Assembly (NCBI GenBank): GCA_963797605.1
Contig: CAWCPX010000005.1
Coordinates: 310,001 to 374,000 of the forward strand
DNA from: DASQPR01 sp963797605
GTDB lineage: Bacteria > Actinomycetota > Actinomycetes > Mycobacteriales > Micromonosporaceae
Length of the DNA stretch: 64,000 nt
Reading direction: 5' to 3'
Shown here: one piece after another, positions 1 through 7,594 of the stretch
How the letters are laid out: each line of letters opens with the position of its first letter
Numbering within the stretch: the first letter of the stretch is position 1
Translations under genes and position numbers: made by a program
Notes under the pieces: model-generated
Database searches by the model: none
What the model saw: only the letters and a program-made list of their open reading frames with translations
Told to the model about the DNA's origin: nothing

Positions 1-189
1 TAAGGCTCGGATTCCGGCCTCAATCACCCGGGGGTGGCGGGCAAGGCCGAGGTAGTCGTTGCCGGCCATATCGGTCATGGTGTCGTCGACCGGGCGTGGC
101 ACGAGCTGCCGGCGTAGGCCGGCACGCTCACGGGCATCGGCGTCTCGGCGCAGCCCGGCGAGCCACGCGCGGGGGTCCGAGGTGGGCAT
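1..189 (-). CDS. bioF: 8-amino-7-oxononanoate synthase, N-terminal fragment (runs off left edge)
   Basis: The reverse strand from the ATG at 187-189 reads an N-terminus typical of BioF, the PLP enzyme that joins pimeloyl thioester and alanine in biotin synthesis. Visible features are the basic helix with LRRDADARERAGLRR and the motif AGNDYLGLARHP, which marks the start of the alpha-oxoamine synthase fold. About 63 codons are present; the catalytic lysine and the rest lie outside the window. A second in-frame ATG lies 12 bases upstream at 199-201, so the start is uncertain. It is divergent from bioB, with only about 20-30 bases between the starts, so the two probably share one compact promoter region. 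Confidence 0.85.
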   Translation of the reverse strand, partial: MPTSDPRAWLAGLRRDADARERAGLRRQLVPRPVDDTMTDMAGNDYLGLARHPRVIEAGIRAL

Positions 190-222
190 GATCGTCGGCA
201 TAACGCCTTGTAGGGTACGGGC

Positions 223-1230
223 ATGTTTGAGTTCAGCGACCCGAGCCTGGCCAAAGCTGTGACGAGTGTCCTCGAGACGGGCACCGGGCTCGACGAGGCC
301 GACGTGCTGGCCGTGCTCCGGCTGCCCGACGAGGAGCTGCCGATCGCGCTCGATGCCGCCCACCAGGTGCGCATGGCATGGTGCGGTCCCGAGGTCGAGG
401 TCGAGGGCATCGTCTCGCTCAAGACCGGCGGCTGCCCCGAAGACTGCCACTTCTGCTCGCAGTCGGGCCTCTTCACGTCACCCGTTCGGGCGGTTTGGCT
501 CGATATCCCCGCACTCGTCGAGGCGGCCCGGCAGACGGCGGCCACCGGTGCGACCGAGTTCTGCATCGTCGCCGCGGTGCGCGGGCCCGACGAGAAGCTG
601 ATGGCCCAGATGCGCGAGGGCGTGGCGGCGATCCGGGCGGCCGTCGACATCCAGGTCGCGGCGTCGCTCGGCATGCTGAGTCAGGAGCAGGTCGACGACC
701 TCGTGGCGATGGGCGTCCACCGCTACAACCACAACCTCGAGACCTCCCGCACCTTCTTCCCGAACGTGGTGACCACGCACACCTGGGAAGAGCGCTTCGA
801 AACCCTCCGGATGGTCCGCGAGTCGGGCATGGAGGTCTGCTGCGGCGGCATCCTCGGCCTCGGCGAGACTCTGGAACAGCGCGCCGAGTTTGCCGCGCAG
901 CTCGCGACGCTCGCCCCCCACGAGGTGCCGCTCAACTTCCTCAACCCACGCCCCGGCACGCCGCTCGGCGACTCCGGCGTCGTCGACCCGAAGGACGCGC
1001 TCCGCGCGATCGCCGCCTTCCGGCTGGCACTGCCGAAGACGATTCTGCGCTACGCGGGCGGGCGCGAGATCACGCTCGGCGACCTCGGCACCCGCGACGG
1101 CCTGCTCGGCGGCATCAACGCCGTCATCGTCGGCAACTACCTGACCACGCTGGGCCGCAACCCGGCTGCCGACCTGGAGCTGCTCGACGAGCTGAAGATG
1201 CCCGTCAAGGCGTTGTCGGCGACGCTGTGA
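223..1230 (+). CDS. bioB: Biotin synthase, radical SAM
   Basis: This 335-residue protein has the normal BioB length and the radical SAM cluster motif CPEDCHFC (Cys71, Cys75, Cys78). The surrounding KTGGCPEDCHFCSQ and the later YNHNLETS and LNFLNPRPGTPL segments are typical of the family. BioB inserts sulfur into dethiobiotin using one 4Fe-4S cluster for S-adenosylmethionine cleavage and a second auxiliary cluster. The gene is divergent from bioF and its stop codon overlaps the start of bsaP (GTGA). The three genes thus form a biotin locus; bioA and bioD are presumably beyond the left edge. Confidence 0.97.
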   Translation: MFEFSDPSLAKAVTSVLETGTGLDEADVLAVLRLPDEELPIALDAAHQVRMAWCGPEVEVEGIVSLKTGGCPEDCHFCSQSGLFTSPVRAVWLDIPALVEAARQTAATGATEFCIVAAVRGPDEKLMAQMREGVAAIRAAVDIQVAASLGMLSQEQVDDLVAMGVHRYNHNLETSRTFFPNVVTTHTWEERFETLRMVRESGMEVCCGGILGLGETLEQRAEFAAQLATLAPHEVPLNFLNPRPGTPLGDSGVVDPKDALRAIAAFRLALPKTILRYAGGREITLGDLGTRDGLLGGINAVIVGNYLTTLGRNPAADLELLDELKMPVKALSATL

Positions 1231-1427
1231 CAGCGGCCTGGTGCCCGCGATGCGGTGAGTCGCTGGTCGCGGGCACGCACACGGCATGCGTGGCGGCGGG
1301 CGAGTTGGAGCCGCCACGCTACTGCCCGGAGTGCCGCCGGCGGATGAAGGTCCAGGTCATGCCGACCGGCTGGCGGGCCGAATGCGTCGAACACGGCGCC
1401 TCCTCCGGCGCGACGGCGTCACGCTGA
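1227..1427 (+). CDS. bsaP: Biotin synthase auxiliary protein BsaP
   Basis: A 66-residue cysteine-rich protein starts at a GTG that overlaps the bioB stop codon, which implies translational coupling. Six cysteines are visible: a CPRC pair near residues 6-9, Cys21, a CPEC pair near 33-36, and Cys53 in an AECVEHG segment. Small proteins of this pattern directly after actinobacterial bioB are the BsaP family, described as iron-sulfur proteins needed for BioB activity in mycobacteria. The 3' end overlaps the convergent TetR gene by 9 bases. Identification rests on position, size and cysteine pattern. Confidence 0.85.
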   Translation: MTAAWCPRCGESLVAGTHTACVAAGELEPPRYCPECRRRMKVQVMPTGWRAECVEHGASSGATASR

Positions 1428-2042
1428 CAGCAACGGCACGATGTAGGCCAGCAGTGCCTGCCGCACCTCGGCCCGCACCAGCGGATTCGTCGCCCCGGCG
1501 CGCAAACCGACGGTGTAGAGCCCGTTGCTGATGTGCACGATCATCGCGGCCACGACCCGGCGCCGCTCCGGTGGCACGTGCGGCGCGAGCACCTCGATCA
1601 TCCCGACGAGCCGGCGCGTGATCGCGTCGGCCACGTCGAGCACGACGGTCGTGGTCGCCGGCGAGGTGAGCAGGAAGCCGAGCAGACCGGGTGGATGCCG
1701 GTTGAGCGCCGCGTGGATGTCGAGCACGTGATCGATCATGTCGGCCACGCCCACGTCGATGTCGGCCTGCAACCGCTCGTCGAGCGCGACGCCGAGGCGG
1801 CCGGTCCACTCCTCCTGCAACGCGGTCAGGATCTCGTCCTTGTCGGCGAAGAACTGGTAGACCGATCCGACCGAGACGCCGGCGCGCTCCGCGATCAGGT
1901 TCGTGTTGGTGCCGGGGTAGCCGCGTTCGACGAAGAGTTCACCGGCCGCGGCGAGGATGCGGGCGACGAGTTCGCGGCTGCGCGCCTGTTTCGGCTCCCG
2001 GCGGCGCGGCGGCGTCGCGGTCTCGGTCGAGCGAGCGGCCAT
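1419..2042 (-). CDS. TetR family transcriptional regulator
   Basis: A 207-residue protein with a standard TetR N-terminal helix-turn-helix at about residues 46-66 (ending SVYQFFADKDEI) and a helical ligand-binding C-terminal half. It is transcribed divergently from the hydrolase - monooxygenase - dehydrogenase operon that starts 98 bases away. It is therefore the likely local repressor, responding to a ketone, ester or fatty-acid-like substrate or product. The ligand cannot be told from sequence. Confidence 0.92.
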   Translation of the reverse strand: MAARSTETATPPRRREPKQARSRELVARILAAAGELFVERGYPGTNTNLIAERAGVSVGSVYQFFADKDEILTALQEEWTGRLGVALDERLQADIDVGVADMIDHVLDIHAALNRHPPGLLGFLLTSPATTTVVLDVADAITRRLVGMIEVLAPHVPPERRRVVAAMIVHISNGLYTVGLRAGATNPLVRAEVRQALLAYIVPLLSA

Positions 2043-2063
2043 CGGGCTCCCATCGTGCCGGCA

Positions 2064-2129
2064 AAACGCGAGTACAGCCCCGGTGTGCCCAGGGGAAAAC
2101 GCGAGTTGTTAAACGCGAGCTATTGCTCG
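2064..2129. promoter_or_regulatory. Candidate TetR operator region: three AAACGCGAG repeats and an inverted repeat
   Basis: The 98-base gap between the divergent TetR and hydrolase genes holds three direct copies of AAACGCGAG (2064-2072, 2097-2105, 2111-2119). An inverted repeat CGAGC-TATT-GCTCG at 2116-2129 overlaps the third copy. An AT-rich AATAATAG lies just before the hydrolase start and could be a -10 element. The assignment as an operator is inference from position and symmetry. Confidence 0.5.
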
Positions 2130-2140
2130 AATAATAGGGC

Positions 2141-2998
2141 ATGGCATCGACCATCGAGGTGGACGGGAAGACTGTCCGCTACGTCTCCGCAGGCTTCGGA
2201 TCGGGCGCCCCGATCGTGCTTCTGCACGGCATCGGCCGCAGCCTCGACGACTGGACCGACGCGCAGGCCGCCCTCGCCGCCGCCGGCTACGCCGTACACG
2301 CCGTGGACCTGGCGGGTTTCGGTGGTTCCGACCCGATCGACGATCCCGGTCTGCCGGCGATGGCCCGCCACGTGCTCGCGACGCTCGACCAACTCGACGT
2401 CACCGCGCCGGCGCATTTCATCGGCAACTCCCTGGGCGGCGCCGTGGCGATGCGGATCGCGGTCGAGGCTCCGAGCCGGGTCGCGTCGCTCGTGCTCGTC
2501 AACAGCGCCGGGTTCGGCCGCCAGGTGACCGTCGCGCTGCGCGCCCTCGGCATCCCGGGTCTCGGGCGGCTGCTGCTCTCCCGGCCGAGCCCCAAGCGCG
2601 CCCGGATGGTCGTGAAGTCGCTGTTCTACGACGCGACGTTCGTCACCCCGGAGCGGGTCGCCGACGCGTACGCGCTGGCCACCCGGCCCGGGGGCGCCGA
2701 CACGTTCGTCCGGGTCGCCCGGAGTCTCGGCACGTGGCGCGGCGTGCGACCAGGATGGCGGCGGGACCTGCTGACCGCGGTGGCGGCGCAACGCGTCCCG
2801 ACGCTGATCGTCTGGGGCACCCACGATCTCATCCTGCCGCCGCACCAGATCGTCGCCGCGGCCCGGGCGTTTCCACACGCGCGTACGCATCTCTTCCCGG
2901 AAACCGGGCACATGCCGCAGATCGAGCGCACCGAGGCGTTCACCGATCTCGTCACCACGTTCCTGCGCACCGACGTCCCGACCGGAGCCGCCGCGTGA
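2141..2998 (+). CDS. Alpha/beta hydrolase
   Basis: A 285-residue alpha/beta-hydrolase. The oxyanion-hole segment HGIG is near residue 29, the nucleophile elbow GNSLG carries Ser97, an acid is likely in the WGTHDLILP segment, and the catalytic histidine is His257 in ETGHMPQIE. Its stop overlaps the GTG start of the monooxygenase (GTGA). In this context it probably hydrolyses the ester or lactone made by the Baeyer-Villiger enzyme, but it could also be a lipase-like esterase. No signal peptide is seen, so it is likely cytoplasmic. Confidence 0.92.
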   Translation: MASTIEVDGKTVRYVSAGFGSGAPIVLLHGIGRSLDDWTDAQAALAAAGYAVHAVDLAGFGGSDPIDDPGLPAMARHVLATLDQLDVTAPAHFIGNSLGGAVAMRIAVEAPSRVASLVLVNSAGFGRQVTVALRALGIPGLGRLLLSRPSPKRARMVVKSLFYDATFVTPERVADAYALATRPGGADTFVRVARSLGTWRGVRPGWRRDLLTAVAAQRVPTLIVWGTHDLILPPHQIVAAARAFPHARTHLFPETGHMPQIERTEAFTDLVTTFLRTDVPTGAAA

Positions 2999-4455
2999 GC
3001 GACCACGTGGACGTGCTGATCGTCGGCGCCGGGCTCTCCGGCATCGGGGCGGCGTACCGGCTGCAGACGAAACTGCCCGGAAAGACGTACGCGATCGTGG
3101 AATCGCGCGGTGCCATCGGCGGCACCTGGGATCTCTTCCGCTACCCGGGCGTCCGGAGCGATTCGGACATGTACACGCTCGGCTACCCGTTCCGGCCGTG
3201 GAAGGACCCGCAGGCCATCGCGGACGGCCCGTCGATCCTCGAATACATCCGTGACACCGCCCGCGTGTACGGCATCGATCAGAAGATCAGGTTCCACCAT
3301 CGGGTCGTCAGCGCCGCGTGGTCGTCGCCCGATGCCCGGTGGACCGTGGACCTCGAAGTCGGCGACGACCGCGTCCCGACCACGATCACGTGCTCCTTCC
3401 TCTACATGTGCAGCGGTTACTACAGCTACGCCGGCGGCCACGTCGTCGACTTCCCTGGTCGCGAGCGGTTCGCCGGGCAGGTCGTCCACCCGCAGGCCTG
3501 GCCGGCCGACCTCGACTACACCGGCAAGCGCGTCGTGGTCATCGGCAGCGGCGCCACCGCGGTCACGCTCCTGCCGGCCATGTCCGAGCGGGCGGCGCAC
3601 GTGACGATGCTGCAACGCTCTCCCAGCTACATCGTCGCGCTCCCGGGACGCGACCCGATCGCCCACCGGCTGCGCAAACTACTGCCGGCGAACACCGCGC
3701 ACCGAGTCATCCGCGGCAAGAACGTCGTCTTCGGCACGATCTTCTACCAGCTGTGCCGCCGGTGGCCCGCGCAACTCTCCAGGTTCATCCGCTCCGGCGC
3801 GGCGAAGCAACTGCCCGAGACGATCCCGGTCGAGCCGCACTTCGCACCGGCCTACAACCCGTGGGACCAGCGCCTCTGCATCGCGCCCGACGCCGACATC
3901 TTCCGGGCCCTGCGCAGCGGCAAGGCGAGCGTCGTGACCGACGAGATCAAGACCTTCACCGAGACAGGGGTACGCGTCGCCTCCGGCACCGAGTTGCCCG
4001 CCGACATCATCGTCACGGCGACCGGCCTGAAGATGGTGGCGCTCGGCAACATGAGCGTCACCGTGGACGGCGTGCCGATCGACCCGAGCCACGAGCTTGT
4101 CTACAAGGGAATGATGCTCAGCGGCGTACCCAACATCGCCTGGTGCATCGGTTACACGAACGCGTCCTGGACCCTGCGAGCGGACCTGACCTCGCTCTAC
4201 GTCTGCCGTGTCCTCAAACACATGAGCCGCCACGGCTACACGACCTGCGTGCCCTACATCGCGGCCGACGATCCGGCTCGGGCGCACGCCCGACCGGTCG
4301 TCGACCTGGCATCCGGCTACATCCGGCGCGCCGCCGACCTGCTGCCGAAGCAGGGTTCGACCAAACCGTGGTACGTGCGGCAGAACTACCTGCTCGACCT
4401 CGCCTCGACCCGACTCGGCCGGGTGCACGACGGCACGATGCGGTTCACCGGCTAA
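2995..4455 (+). CDS. Flavin-dependent Baeyer-Villiger monooxygenase
   Basis: A 486-residue flavoprotein with two dinucleotide-binding motifs (GAGLSG near residue 11 and GSGATA near residue 184). Between them is the type I Baeyer-Villiger fingerprint FxGxxxHxxxWP (residues 159-170). Such enzymes use FAD, NADPH and oxygen to convert ketones to esters or lactones. The order hydrolase - monooxygenase - dehydrogenase resembles the mycobacterial mymA locus (Rv3083-Rv3085). I infer a pathway in which the dehydrogenase makes or removes the ketone, this enzyme inserts oxygen, and the hydrolase opens the ester. The substrate is unknown. Confidence 0.93.
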   Translation: MSDHVDVLIVGAGLSGIGAAYRLQTKLPGKTYAIVESRGAIGGTWDLFRYPGVRSDSDMYTLGYPFRPWKDPQAIADGPSILEYIRDTARVYGIDQKIRFHHRVVSAAWSSPDARWTVDLEVGDDRVPTTITCSFLYMCSGYYSYAGGHVVDFPGRERFAGQVVHPQAWPADLDYTGKRVVVIGSGATAVTLLPAMSERAAHVTMLQRSPSYIVALPGRDPIAHRLRKLLPANTAHRVIRGKNVVFGTIFYQLCRRWPAQLSRFIRSGAAKQLPETIPVEPHFAPAYNPWDQRLCIAPDADIFRALRSGKASVVTDEIKTFTETGVRVASGTELPADIIVTATGLKMVALGNMSVTVDGVPIDPSHELVYKGMMLSGVPNIAWCIGYTNASWTLRADLTSLYVCRVLKHMSRHGYTTCVPYIAADDPARAHARPVVDLASGYIRRAADLLPKQGSTKPWYVRQNYLLDLASTRLGRVHDGTMRFTG

Positions 4456-4466
4456 GGAGATTCGTG

Positions 4467-5300
4467 GTGCGGAAATTCGAGTTCGGCGGCAAGACCTGCG
4501 TCATCACCGGCGCCGCGAGCGGCATCGGCGCGGCGCTGGCGCTTGACCTGGCCGCCCGGCGCGCCGCGCTTGCCCTGGTCGACCGGGACGCCGTCGGCCT
4601 GGAGAAGGTCGCGGCCGCCGCCCGGGAGGCGGGCGCTGTCGGGGTGAGCACCCACGTCGTCGACCTCTCCGACCGCGGCGACCGGCTCGATCTCGCCGCG
4701 GATGTGCTGGCCCGGCACGGTGCCGTCGACCTGCTCGTCAACAACGCCGGGGTGGCCCTCGGCGGCCAGTTGCACCAGGTCTCCCTCGCCGACATCGACT
4801 GGCTGCTGGAGATCAACCTGCGTGCCGTCATCACGACCACGAAGGCGTTCCTGCCGCAGCTCATGGGCAATCCCGGCGCCCATATCGTCAACCTGTCCAG
4901 CCTCTTCGGTCTCGCCGCGCCGCCCGGGCAGGTCGCCTACGCGACGAGCAAGTTCGCCGTCCGGGGCTTCACCGAGGCGCTGCGGCACGAGATGCGCCAC
5001 TACGACGTCGGGGTCACCGCGGTGCACCCGGGCGGCGTCGCGACGAACATCGCCGTCAACGCGCGGCTCGGCGCCGGCGTCGCGACGGCCGACGACGCCG
5101 AGATCGAACGCGGACGGGCGCAGATCAACTCGCGCCTGACGCTGCCACCGGCGCGGGCCGCCGCCCTGATCGTCGACGCCGTACACCGCCGCAAGCCCCG
5201 ACTCGTGATCACGGGCACGGCCAAGGTACTGGACGTGTTGACCCGCATCACTCCCGGTCACTACTGGTCCCTTGTGGAGAGGCTCGACCGGTCTCGATAA
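4467..5300 (+). CDS. Short-chain dehydrogenase/reductase
   Basis: A classical SDR of about 277 residues. It has the cofactor motif TGAASGIG (residues 14-21), NNAG (92-95), a catalytic Ser near 145 in VNLSSLFG, and YATSK with Tyr158 and Lys162. A Shine-Dalgarno AAGGAGA lies at 4454-4460; the GTG at 4467 has the better spacing, although a GTG at 4464 is also in frame. It follows the monooxygenase by 11 bases and is probably cotranscribed. The likely role is oxidation of an alcohol or reduction of a ketone in the same pathway. Confidence 0.92.
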   Translation: MRKFEFGGKTCVITGAASGIGAALALDLAARRAALALVDRDAVGLEKVAAAAREAGAVGVSTHVVDLSDRGDRLDLAADVLARHGAVDLLVNNAGVALGGQLHQVSLADIDWLLEINLRAVITTTKAFLPQLMGNPGAHIVNLSSLFGLAAPPGQVAYATSKFAVRGFTEALRHEMRHYDVGVTAVHPGGVATNIAVNARLGAGVATADDAEIERGRAQINSRLTLPPARAAALIVDAVHRRKPRLVITGTAKVLDVLTRITPGHYWSLVERLDRSR

Positions 5301-5360
5301 CGACGTCCCGAGCGCGTACCGTGTCCGCTGACAACGCGTCTGCGACATGGAGTCGTTCAC

Positions 5361-6134
5361 ATGGCATTGGTTTCCCGGATGGCCGTGCTCGGCAAGTCTT
5401 CCATCGTGCAAACCGCGGAGCACGCCGTCGAAGGGGTGTTCGCGCAGGCGACCACACACACGACCGGATCGCCCGGCATGGAAGCCTCGCGCGTCGATCC
5501 GCTGCACACCGAACCCTCGCATATGGACGGTCAGGTCACGCTCGCACTGCAGACCGTCAGCACGCCGCCGCCGGCACCGGCTCACACCGATCTCGCCGCC
5601 GCCTCTCCGACGATGGCCGCCGGGCACGTCGCGATCACGATCGCGTTCGCCCTCGTGCTGGTCGGAGCCGCGATCGACCACGCGATGCCGCAGCGTACGG
5701 CCTTCCACGTCAGCAGCGCGCTGGCCGCCTACGGCGGAATCCTCGTGTTCGCGAGCGCGATCGAGCGAGTGCTGGAGCCGTTCTCGCACTTCCTTCCCGG
5801 GCGGCACGCGACCAACCAGTACGAGCATGCCGTCGTCGCGCTCACGAACCACCAGCCCGGAGCCTCGCTCGCCCTGGTCGCGCACGCCAAGGCGAAGGCT
5901 GATCGGGCCGTCGCGGACCGAGGCATCATCATGTGGGGCCTCGCCACCGCCGTCTCCACCGTGATCGCGGCCGGCAGCGGGCTCTACCTGCTCCGCATGA
6001 TCGCGTCACCGGAGTGGGCGCCGTCCGTGCCGACCTGGGTCGACGCGCTGATCACCGGCATCGTCGTCGGTAGTGGCACGAAGCCGCTGCACGATCTGAT
6101 CGCGAAGGCTCAGGCGCCGAAAGACGCGAGTTAA
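5361..6134 (+). CDS. Hypothetical membrane protein
   Basis: I do not recognise the family. The 257-residue protein has a polar, Pro/Thr-rich N-terminal part (about residues 30-85) and then about four hydrophobic segments near residues 87-107, 115-135, 185-208 and 225-242. The last runs into a glycine-rich motif GIVVGSGTKPLHDLI. The charged stretch AHAKAKADRAVADRG lies between segments 2 and 3. It is alone, about 60 bases after the SDR and convergent with the IclR gene, so context gives no function. Confidence 0.75.
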   Translation: MALVSRMAVLGKSSIVQTAEHAVEGVFAQATTHTTGSPGMEASRVDPLHTEPSHMDGQVTLALQTVSTPPPAPAHTDLAAASPTMAAGHVAITIAFALVLVGAAIDHAMPQRTAFHVSSALAAYGGILVFASAIERVLEPFSHFLPGRHATNQYEHAVVALTNHQPGASLALVAHAKAKADRAVADRGIIMWGLATAVSTVIAAGSGLYLLRMIASPEWAPSVPTWVDALITGIVVGSGTKPLHDLIAKAQAPKDAS

Positions 6135-6159
6135 CCCTGGCAATGGTGGCGGCTGTCCC

Positions 6160-6225
6160 AAAATCGTGGATCTTGATGATGTGAGGCTGTTAGGGCAACC
6201 CCACATCGTCAAGGTCAGGTCCGCG
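6160..6225. repeat. Imperfect palindrome between convergent genes
   Basis: Between the convergent membrane-protein and IclR genes an imperfect stem joins CTTGATGATGTGAGGCTG to GCAACCCCACATCGTCAAG, with a short loop around 6190. The left flank CTGTCCCAAAATCGTGGATC resembles the arms of the palindromes at 15774 and 24095 (shared core CAAGATYCRCGAT). It could be a bidirectional terminator, but the resemblance suggests a dispersed palindromic element. Confidence 0.5.
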
Positions 6226-6241
6226 GGTCATCGGTCCTGCG

Positions 6242-7072
6242 CTAGCCCGGCGACTTCAGCGCGGAAGCTGTCGCCGTCACCACGTCGCCGCGAGTCGCGC
6301 CCGACCGCACCGCCGCCCGCAACGTGACCAGCAGCAACTCCCGCCGGGCGGCGATGATCGCGTGCGTGCCGATGCACACGAGCGCCGTCGGCAACGCGGA
6401 TTCCGGCCAGATCACGCCGACGCACGCGCCGTTCGGGTGGATCTCGCCGTGCTCCTCGAAACCGCCGTCGATGCGGATCCGCGCGAGTTGCCGTTCCAGA
6501 TCGGCCCGGGTGTGGACGAGTGTGGTCGCGAACCGCGGGTGCGGGGTGCCGCCGCCGAACACCTCGTCGCCCACCGTCTCGTCGGCGAGGTTCCCGACCT
6601 GCGGATCGGGGTAGGGCGACGGGGGTAACAAGGCATCGAGCCGGCGCGGATCGAGCTGAGCGGCCACGATCTTCCCGGCCGCGCCGGCCCACAACGGCAA
6701 CCGGTTGTCGAGCCCGGACGGCATCGCCCGGTCCTCACCGCTCGCGGTCGCGATGGAGATCACCTTCGCGCCGACCAGGCTCGACACCTGCACCAACAGG
6801 CCGGTCACGCCCGCGACGGCGTGGGCGATCGGCTCGACGTGACGCACGAGACGACTCGTCGCGCTCGACTGTCCGAGCAGCGCCGCCCGCGGGCCCAACT
6901 CGACCTTGCCGGCCCGCCGCACGACCCACCCGTCGCTCTCGCACGCGGTCACCATCCGCGACACCGCGCCCTTGTCGCTCCCGAGCCGTCTGGCCAGGTC
7001 GGAGATGCCGATCGAGCCGATCTCGTCGAGCACTTCCAGCAACGCCAGCCCACGAAGAAATGTCCGAGACAC
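6242..7072 (-). CDS. IclR family transcriptional regulator
   Basis: A 276-residue regulator. The N-terminal winged helix-turn-helix (about residues 15-60, GISDLARRLGSDKGAVSRMV) is followed by an IclR-type effector domain with the typical AGAAGKIVAAQ and RIRIDGGFEEHGEIHPN segments. It is divergent from the lipoprotein gene. The palindrome at 7124-7140 lies between the two genes. Its effector is unknown; IclR proteins usually sense small carboxylates or aromatics. Confidence 0.93.
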   Translation of the reverse strand: MSRTFLRGLALLEVLDEIGSIGISDLARRLGSDKGAVSRMVTACESDGWVVRRAGKVELGPRAALLGQSSATSRLVRHVEPIAHAVAGVTGLLVQVSSLVGAKVISIATASGEDRAMPSGLDNRLPLWAGAAGKIVAAQLDPRRLDALLPPSPYPDPQVGNLADETVGDEVFGGGTPHPRFATTLVHTRADLERQLARIRIDGGFEEHGEIHPNGACVGVIWPESALPTALVCIGTHAIIAARRELLLVTLRAAVRSGATRGDVVTATASALKSPG

Positions 7073-7123
7073 GACTGAACCTCTCCGGGACGTTTGCTCA
7101 CCGGTAGCGTATCGACATCAATC

Positions 7124-7140
7124 GTTGTCGTATATACAAC
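7124..7140. promoter_or_regulatory. Inverted repeat GTTGT-N7-ACAAC, candidate IclR operator
   Basis: A perfect 5-base inverted repeat GTTGTcgtatatACAAC lies between the divergent IclR and lipoprotein genes. A third GTTGT follows at 7145-7149, right before the lipoprotein start. Location, spacing and AT-rich centre fit a regulator binding site overlapping the lipoprotein promoter. No binding data are available here. Confidence 0.5.
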
Positions 7141-7150
7141 AGAGGTTGTG

Positions 7151-7594
7151 ATGAGACGGATCCTTCGCCACTCGCTCCCCCTCGTGACGATCACGCTCGT
7201 CGTGCTGTCGGCTGCCGGCTGCGCGAGCGACGACACCGCGCCGACGACGAGTCCCGGCACCGATCCGGCACCGGTCACCACGGCCACCGCCACGACCGGC
7301 AGTTTCTCGGGTGACCTCAGCGGCACCATGAGTCTCGGCCTGTGCACGGCGTCGATCGGTTCGCTCCGCGTCAGCGTCAAGGGCGATTCCGCCGTTTACC
7401 TCGGCTCCGTCTCCGGCCAGTCGATGGGCTTCATCGGCCCGGGCGGCGGCACGTTCGCGCTGGCGACCACGGGAAAGAAGCCGGTCGTCTCCCCCGACGG
7501 CACCATCTTCGACGTCGACGGCGTCGTGTTGACCGACAAAACCATCACGAAGAAGACCATCACGCTCAAGGGCACGCTGCACTGCCCGGCTTAG
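7151..7594 (+). CDS. Small secreted lipoprotein
   Basis: The 147-residue product has a clear lipoprotein signal peptide: basic MRRILRHS, a hydrophobic core, and a lipobox LSAAGC with Cys24. A Thr/Ser/Pro-rich linker and a small, glycine-rich, probably beta-structured domain of about 90 residues follow. The start at 7151 places the signal correctly; a longer frame from 7094 would add an unlikely extension. It resembles surface lipoproteins of unknown function. Its end overlaps the convergent nitric oxide synthase gene by 4 bases. Confidence 0.8.
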   Translation: MRRILRHSLPLVTITLVVLSAAGCASDDTAPTTSPGTDPAPVTTATATTGSFSGDLSGTMSLGLCTASIGSLRVSVKGDSAVYLGSVSGQSMGFIGPGGGTFALATTGKKPVVSPDGTIFDVDGVVLTDKTITKKTITLKGTLHCPA

